In this document: positions 59,623 through 64,000 of the stretch, in pieces | Layout: each line of letters opens with the position of its first letter | Position numbering within the stretch: the stretch's first letter is position 1 | Source: Chlorobiaceae bacterium | GTDB taxonomy: Bacteria; Bacteroidota; Chlorobiia; Chlorobiales; Chlorobiaceae | Length of the DNA: 64,000 bases | NCBI GenBank assembly: GCA_013334755.1 | Contig: JAAXWX010000003.1 | Coordinates: 1-64,000 of the forward strand | Direction of reading: 5' to 3' | Program-made: the position numbers and the translations under genes | Notes under the pieces: generated by a model | The model's input: only the letters and a program-made list of their open reading frames with translations | The model's database searches: none | Told to the model about the DNA's origin: nothing

Positions 59623-60648
59623 TTATACCGGAAAATCAAGCGGGTTAATGTTTTTCTTCCTCAAACTTCCAGGTGAATAGCCAAATTGCTTGCCGAAAGC
59701 ATTGATAAAGTGATTCACATGCGAGTAACCAAGATTTTTTGCTATGATTTTCATTGGTACCTCGGTATTTAAAAGAGTCGTATGAGCCTCGTTGAGGCGC
59801 ATTTCGGAAATGTATGTGAAAAGAGATTTTCCATAGATATTTGTAAACCGCTCTTTCAGCTTTCGTCCCGATATTCCATATTTTTCTGCAAGCTCGTTCA
59901 GGGAAGGTACTTTTCCTTCCAGTTGAAGCAGATCATCATGCAGTTGATGTATCTGTGCATCAATTTCCAACTCTGGCTGCGGTGTTTTTATGGTACCGGT
60001 AACATATTGACACAGCGCACAGAGATAATCAAGTACTTTGGCCTGGATGTGCAGTTTGTCGATAGGCCCGAGCAGATGATCAGCTATGCTGAAATGGAGC
60101 AGGGCGTTAATGTATTGAGGAATCGTGTTAACGGATGTTGTCGGTATTGCCGCGACTCGAAGTCCAGTCAGAAGCGATTTTGCAAATTCTTCCCCGAGAA
60201 GCTGATTCAGTACTGAATCACCGATGATAAGGGTCGTTATTTCAATATTCTCGCTGGCATCCAGCTTTACGAGGCTGTTACGGACATTTAGATGCTCAAA
60301 CAGACAATTGTTGTGTCCGAAAATAAAATCTTTTCCCTGCTCGTGATCCAAAAGCACGATCCGCCCTGTTTTTGCTGTCTGTACGCACAGCACAGGTTCA
60401 TTGAAATGTTCTTCAATAGTTGCAATCGGGAACAACTGCCCTGATACTTCCGGCTTGAAGTGGGCGATGCCTCGTCGAATGACCATATTCATGGGCAGAT
60501 GAATTGACTGGGACCACCCTTTACCGATCTCTTCAGGCATCTGATGTGGTGTCTGTGGCATATCCTGTTTTGAATAGTCGAATGCTACAGCGGTATTTTC
60601 AGGATAACTGCTCCAGCTGAATCTGCTGCTTGCTAAAGAGGATTTCAT
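59623..60648 (-). CDS. AraC-family transcriptional regulator
   Basis: This 341-residue protein (from MKSSLASSRF; the track adds nine codons) has an N-terminal effector region of unknown ligand and a C-terminal AraC-type pair of helix-turn-helix motifs: SLNELAEKYGISGRKLKERF and MKIIAKNLGYSHVNHFINAF followed by KQFGYSPGSLRK, the family signature. It resembles PchR-like regulators, which sense siderophores in other bacteria. It lies downstream of csmE, separated by a terminator, so it is probably an independent gene; I do not see a target operator. Confidence 0.88.
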   Translation of the reverse strand: MKSSLASSRFSWSSYPENTAVAFDYSKQDMPQTPHQMPEEIGKGWSQSIHLPMNMVIRRGIAHFKPEVSGQLFPIATIEEHFNEPVLCVQTAKTGRIVLLDHEQGKDFIFGHNNCLFEHLNVRNSLVKLDASENIEITTLIIGDSVLNQLLGEEFAKSLLTGLRVAAIPTTSVNTIPQYINALLHFSIADHLLGPIDKLHIQAKVLDYLCALCQYVTGTIKTPQPELEIDAQIHQLHDDLLQLEGKVPSLNELAEKYGISGRKLKERFTNIYGKSLFTYISEMRLNEAHTTLLNTEVPMKIIAKNLGYSHVNHFINAFGKQFGYSPGSLRKKNINPLDFPV

Positions 60649-60843
60649 TCGCACCATTATCTTATGATTGAACAATCAAAATGGCTTTTTTTCAAATGTA
60701 GTGGAAATCAGGTAAAGGGTGCCTCAACAAAATATTTTCCGTTTCATTATTTCAGAGCGGGATGTAACTGTTCTGGTAAAAAACTCTTTTCAGATAGTGT
60801 TTAACCAGGAGTTGAAGAGGTTGGAGATAATTCAAGGGAATGA

Positions 60844-60871
60844 AAAAACGAGGCATATCAGCCTCGTTTTT
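60844..60871 (-). terminator. Intrinsic terminator of csmE
   Basis: A perfect 11-base stem AAAAACGAGGC / GCCTCGTTTTT with a six-base loop ends in TTTTTTCA on the minus strand, 47 bases after the csmE stop codon. Confidence 0.92.
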
Positions 60872-60917
60872 CAATAGCTCCCTTAAACGTTCAAGGAAGA
60901 AGATGTACTGGTTTACT

Positions 60918-61169
60918 TTAATCCTTGAATCGTTGCTCGATATCCTTTGTAGGCTTGGCATAACCAGCCGCTGCCGGAGATGAACCCTTGAACGAGGACG
61001 ATGCTCCGCCATAAATAAACGGATAAGCATTGACCAGTAAGCGTTTAGTCGTTTTTCCTACATTTTCCAAGGCATCACCAACCACCCACCAGTGACCATC
61101 AATGAAGACTTCCAGAAATCTTCCGTAAGTCTCTGCCCCATTGGTAAAAACTCCAGATATGTTGCTCAT
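60918..61169 (-). CDS. csmE: Chlorosome envelope protein E (CsmA paralogue)
   Basis: CsmE is a chlorosome envelope protein related to CsmA. The 83-residue product starts MSNISGVFTNGAETYGRFLE and keeps the CsmA pattern around its histidine (FIDGHWWVV, H26), which probably binds a bacteriochlorophyll. The C-terminal tail GSSPAAAGYAKPTKDIEQRF parallels the CsmA tail that is removed on maturation. The track starts at a TTG two codons earlier; ATG 61169 is simpler. It stands alone with its own terminator, about 27 kb from csmCA. Confidence 0.85.
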   Translation of the reverse strand: MSNISGVFTNGAETYGRFLEVFIDGHWWVVGDALENVGKTTKRLLVNAYPFIYGGASSSFKGSSPAAAGYAKPTKDIEQRFKD

Positions 61170-61481
61170 GGCCAATTGTTTTTCAGTTTTAATTTTTCTC
61201 TTGAAGAAATCTAATAAATCCAGCCATGAAAAAAAAATATTTTATCATCAGCTTATCGCTCATTGAGCAATCCGCACTGAATTTGTCTTTAACCCATTCT
61301 TTTTTTTGCTTGTTGCTGTATGACGGGACTCTGTTTCCCGGGATGTCATCCTTTTTTTTCAGTACATGACAAATAACCCCTGCGGGGGCATTCAATGTAT
61401 TATACTTTAATCATATAGATAAATCAGGCATCGTGTGTACTGTGATTGATCATCATGATTATTTATTTCCTTTTTAACTAT
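61170..61481. other. AT-rich leader region upstream of csmE
   Basis: Roughly 300 bases lack a believable gene. A 68-codon minus-strand ORF (61189-61395) looks like chance. The region holds a small GC hairpin (CCCC-TGC-GGGG near 61374) and long A and T runs, and should contain the csmE promoter, which I cannot pinpoint. Confidence 0.45.
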
Positions 61482-61509
61482 AAAAAACGGCACCAGTTAC
61501 CCGGTGCCG
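61482..61509 (-). terminator. Intrinsic terminator after the outer-membrane protein gene
   Basis: A seven-base stem CGGCACC / GGTGCCG with an eight-base loop runs into TTTTTT on the minus strand, 31 bases past the stop codon. Confidence 0.88.
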
Positions 61510-61540
61510 GTCATAGTTCTTATTAAAGGCTGAGGACAAC

Positions 61541-62200
61541 TCAGAAGTTGTACCGCACGCCGAGAAGGATATTGCTTGTGGCTACTTCGAACGTTGCCTT
61601 TTCGGCAAGGGTAACATCTGCAGTAGCAAAGTAACGGTAAGAAAGGTCAACATTTACCTTATCGGAGGCTTTGATGCCTACACCGGCTCCAACCTGCCAT
61701 GCAAATACATGCTGGAAGAAAGAATACTCCATCCAGTCACCGTTATAACTGTCAATATCATTATGCCATTTCTCATCAACAGTGGCAAGGCCAGCACCAG
61801 CCATAACAAACGGTGAAACAGCGCCTTTCGTGTTGAAATCGACATAGCCGTTGATCATGTAAGGCTGGAGGGCAGTGGTCATTTTCCCGTTACTTCCGAA
61901 GGAATTAGTTACATCCATATTGGCGCCGGCAGTATCAGTCAGCTGATCAAGCTTGTTGGACTGATAGCCGACTGCAGCTTCAACCCGGAAGTTGTCAAAT
62001 TTAACACCGAAGGCACTTTCAAGAGCCAATCCGTTATTGAATGTCTGGTTGCCGGTACCGGCAGCAGCACCAGTCGTCCAGTTTGAATCATGCATAGTGC
62101 CGAGTCCACCGGATAGTCTGACATAGGGGGTGACTGCCGAAGCAAGCGAAGGGGCTGCACAGATACTGGCAACCAGTAAAACCATTGCGATTTTTTTCAT
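61541..62200 (-). CDS. Outer membrane beta-barrel protein
   Basis: The track ORF begins at 62446, but a clear signal peptide starts at ATG 62200 (MKKIAMVLLVASICAAPSLA), giving 219 residues. The mature part has alternating beta strands typical of small OmpW/OmpA-like barrels (TPYVRLSGGLGTMHDSNW, INGYVDFNTKGAVSPFVMAG, VNVDLSYRYFATADVTL) and ends in the aromatic outer-membrane signal LLGVRYNF. It may be a porin or surface protein; there is no peptidoglycan-binding domain. It is probably transcribed alone, with its promoter in the long upstream gap. Confidence 0.85.
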   Translation of the reverse strand: MKKIAMVLLVASICAAPSLASAVTPYVRLSGGLGTMHDSNWTTGAAAGTGNQTFNNGLALESAFGVKFDNFRVEAAVGYQSNKLDQLTDTAGANMDVTNSFGSNGKMTTALQPYMINGYVDFNTKGAVSPFVMAGAGLATVDEKWHNDIDSYNGDWMEYSFFQHVFAWQVGAGVGIKASDKVNVDLSYRYFATADVTLAEKATFEVATSNILLGVRYNF

Positions 62201-62844
62201 TGTTTCGTCTGTTATATGTCTGTTTTGTTGGTTGATTGACGCAAACATTATTGCGCACAGCAAAAATAGTAAATAATTGTACTTTTTATACTTGAATTTG
62301 TTTGTTGTTATCTTAACAATTGTTATATTCCCGCCCGAAAAGCCGTGGTCGGTGTGCCTGTAACCATTAATGGTTTTATCAACATTGCGCGGCCTCAATT
62401 TCTTGTCTTTGATTGACAATCTTTCCAATCTCCATTGATAACTCATCCAATGCTGATGAGCTTATGCTGTTTTTCAGGAGACTCATTTGTGATTTTGCTG
62501 CAGGGGAGTGCTGTGGTATTGCTGTGATGGTCACAGGATCTGGTTTCTTAATACCTGAAAAGTTTTGATCATAGGGTTTTGCGTTATCTGTATTTTTATG
62601 TTTCGCGGTCATTAATTTTTTTGAGATTCTGTAACCATGAGATATCATTAAAAAGGGTTGGTCTGAGAAAAGTTACAGGGAGTTTGCCTGCAAGTTCAGT
62701 ATAGAAAAGTAGTCTCAATTCATGAGTTTCCTGTAATGGACTTTTGTTGCAAAAAAACATGTTGTTTTCTTTGGATAAATATTCAGCAGCTATATAATGG
62801 AATGATATAGCTGGATGTTAACTGTGTACTGATTGATAATAAGA
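62201..62844. other. Long intergenic region with a 12-base palindrome
   Basis: The 640 bases between divergent genes hold one weak minus-strand ORF (62379-62612) and a perfect palindrome TAACAATTGTTA at 62314-62325, about 115 bases before the outer-membrane protein start, a possible operator. No RNA gene was seen. Confidence 0.45.
62379..62612 (-). CDS. Possible small hypothetical protein
   Basis: I do not recognise this ORF. From ATG 62612 it encodes 77 residues, hydrophilic, starting MTAKHKNTDNAKPYDQNFSG and ending in a predicted helix (ALDELSMEIGKIVNQRQEIE). The size and a C-terminal helix are loosely like small anti-sigma factors, but that is not evidence of function. There is no ribosome site and no neighbour in an operon; it may be chance. 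Confidence 0.25.
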   Translation of the reverse strand: MTAKHKNTDNAKPYDQNFSGIKKPDPVTITAIPQHSPAAKSQMSLLKNSISSSALDELSMEIGKIVNQRQEIEAAQC

Positions 62845-63372
62845 ATGCGAAACGTAATATCTTACAAGGGAGTCTGGCCGAAGCTGCATGAAACAGTTTT
62901 CGTGACGGACGGTGCATTTGTTATTGGCGACGTGCATATTGGTGCGCATTCAAGTGTCTGGTTCAATGCGGTGGTGAGGGGTGATGTCTGTCCTATCCGT
63001 ATTGGTGAGAAAACCAGCGTGCAGGATAATGCTACGCTGCATGTCACGCACGATACAGGCCCTTTACATATCGGCAACTGTGTTACCATCGGTCATGGTG
63101 CCGTGCTGCATGCCTGTACGGTGAAGGATAATGTTCTGATTGGAATGGGAGCAGTCCTGCTTGATGACTGCGTTGTGGAGCCTTGGTCGATTGTTGCTGC
63201 CGGTGCACTGGTAAGGCAGGGTTTTACGGTGCCTTCAGGTATGCTGGTTGCAGGTGTTCCCGCTAAAGTAATGCGTCCGATAACGGATGATGAGCGGCGC
63301 AATATTGAGGAGTCTCCCGAAAATTATGTCCGTTATTCACAAAACTATCGTGAAGAGGAAAAACAGTCTTGA
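62845..63372 (+). CDS. Gamma-carbonic-anhydrase-family protein
   Basis: The 175-residue protein has a left-handed beta-helix fold with hexapeptide repeats: FVIGDVHIGAHSSVWFNAVV, IRIGEKTSVQDNATLHVTH, CVTIGHGAVLHACTV and VLIGMGAVLLDD. Histidines in these turns match the zinc ligands of the family, so metal binding is likely; carbonic anhydrase activity is not assured, since many members lack it. I start at ATG 62845 (MRNVISYKG) rather than the TTG in the track. Confidence 0.9.
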   Translation: MRNVISYKGVWPKLHETVFVTDGAFVIGDVHIGAHSSVWFNAVVRGDVCPIRIGEKTSVQDNATLHVTHDTGPLHIGNCVTIGHGAVLHACTVKDNVLIGMGAVLLDDCVVEPWSIVAAGALVRQGFTVPSGMLVAGVPAKVMRPITDDERRNIEESPENYVRYSQNYREEEKQS

Positions 63373-63498
63373 GAAAAGAGGTCTTCTTCTCTGATTTCGC
63401 TAAATTGGGCAGGACGTTTTTGATTGTTTCCGGCAGGCATGGGGCTTTTGTCCTGTTACTCTTTTTTTTAACGCATCTCACGAAACTCTTTGTCTGAT

Positions 63499-64000
63499 AT
63501 GATGCAAAACGATGTTGTTGTTGTCGGTGGTGGTATAAGCGGTCTCAGTCTTGCTTTTTATTGTGTACAGGCTGGCATGAAAACCACACTGCTTGAGAAA
63601 AATCATACAATCGGAGGTTCGTTTGCCTCCCCTGAGTATAGCGCAAACGGGAAGAAATTCTGGATGGAGCTTGGAGCTCATACCTGTTACAGCTCTTACC
63701 AGAATCTGCTTGATATAGTTGAAGAATGCGGCCTGAAAGATTGGATCATTCCTCGTGCAAAGGTCCCGTTTACCCTGCTTGTAGACGGTAAAATCAAATC
63801 CATTGTTTCTCAGCTCAATATTCTGGAACTGCTGGTTTCAGTCCCGAATCTCTTCACATTGAAGAAAACCGGTCTGAGTGTAAGCTCCTATTATTCAAAA
63901 ATTGTGGGAGAAGGGAACTACAGGGATGTGGTCAGCCACTTTTTCAATGCAGTGCCTTCTCAGGTAACCGATGATTTTCCTGCTGACATGATGTTTAAAA
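63499..64000 (+). CDS. Protoporphyrinogen-oxidase-like FAD-dependent enzyme (3' end outside window)
   Basis: The frame is open from ATG 63499 to the window edge (167 codons seen), so it is absent from the ORF track. Seen: the FAD-binding start DVVVVGGGISGLSLAFYCVQ and an acidic residue closing the fold in TTLLEKNHTIGGSF, as in HemY-type protoporphyrinogen oxidases and related carotenoid/amine oxidases. ELGAHTCYSSYQNLL follows in the usual place. Green sulfur bacteria need such an enzyme for the step before Mg insertion; the family assignment is likely but the C-terminal half is not visible. Confidence 0.75.
   Translation, partial: MMQNDVVVVGGGISGLSLAFYCVQAGMKTTLLEKNHTIGGSFASPEYSANGKKFWMELGAHTCYSSYQNLLDIVEECGLKDWIIPRAKVPFTLLVDGKIKSIVSQLNILELLVSVPNLFTLKKTGLSVSSYYSKIVGEGNYRDVVSHFFNAVPSQVTDDFPADMMFK

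Noticed and set aside
1-64000. CRISPR array, tRNA, rRNA or complete prophage
   Set aside because: No regular spaced repeats, cloverleaf-like gap sequences or phage structural genes were seen by eye; a covariance search would settle small RNAs.

Overview
The window reads as chromosome of a green sulfur bacterium (Chlorobiaceae: Chlorobium, Pelodictyon or a close relative). The evidence is direct: chlorosome envelope genes (csmC, csmA and a distant csmE), the oxygen-independent cyclase gene bchE, bchM, and two large magnesium-chelatase H-type subunits in tandem (bchH plus a bchS-type paralogue). I cannot fix the species. No rRNA, tRNA, CRISPR array or complete mobile element was recognised.

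Layout. (1) 1-12.8 kb is accessory surface biology: the 3' end of a type I secretion ABC transporter followed by its HlyD-type adaptor and TolC-type outer-membrane partner, then a membrane acyltransferase, a broken IS3-type orfA, and six glycosyltransferases. Three of these are on the plus strand, including a GT2-GT9 fusion, and three on the minus strand. (2) 13.0-26.6 kb is a minus-strand block in transcription order TonB-dependent receptor, bchS-type subunit, bchH, bchM, bchE. BchH, BchM and BchE provide the Mg-insertion, methylation and cyclisation steps of bacteriochlorophyll synthesis. (3) 26.9-29.3 kb holds a serine-palmitoyltransferase-like enzyme divergent from a nucleotide-sugar-epimerase-like dehydrogenase. 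(4) 29.3-31.8 kb is housekeeping on the minus strand (pyrK, ssb, holA). (5) 32.0-37.1 kb is the chlorosome locus: ArsA-type ATPase, csmC, csmA, a 516-residue unknown protein, and a second ArsA-type ATPase, all on the plus strand.

(6) 37.1-58.6 kb is mostly core metabolism: folB-folK, a YopX-like small gene, nadC, acpS, tig, an M16 protease, an epimerase-like gene, recA-dusB-asd, an alr-comEA-like-unknown operon, a cystathionine-synthase-like protein that has lost its PLP lysine, a Zn-ribbon-like unknown, rpsU with a TTG start, aroA, an alpha/beta hydrolase with a YtxH protein, an HD phosphohydrolase and a B12-binding radical SAM protein. (7) 58.7-64 kb holds lptB, an AraC-type regulator, csmE, an outer-membrane barrel protein, a gamma-carbonic-anhydrase-like protein and the start of a protoporphyrinogen-oxidase-like FAD enzyme that runs off the window.

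The genes tie together around phototrophy: tetrapyrrole synthesis (bchS/H/M/E and the last partial gene) supplies pigment, and csmC/A/E build the chlorosome envelope. Corrinoid demand is implied by two B12-binding radical SAM proteins. The strongest leads for new biology are the ArsA-csmCA-unknown-ArsA block, the dead-looking PLP-CBS-domain protein, and the sphingolipid-type synthase. Gene symbols come from motif and family recognition of the given translations, not from a database search.
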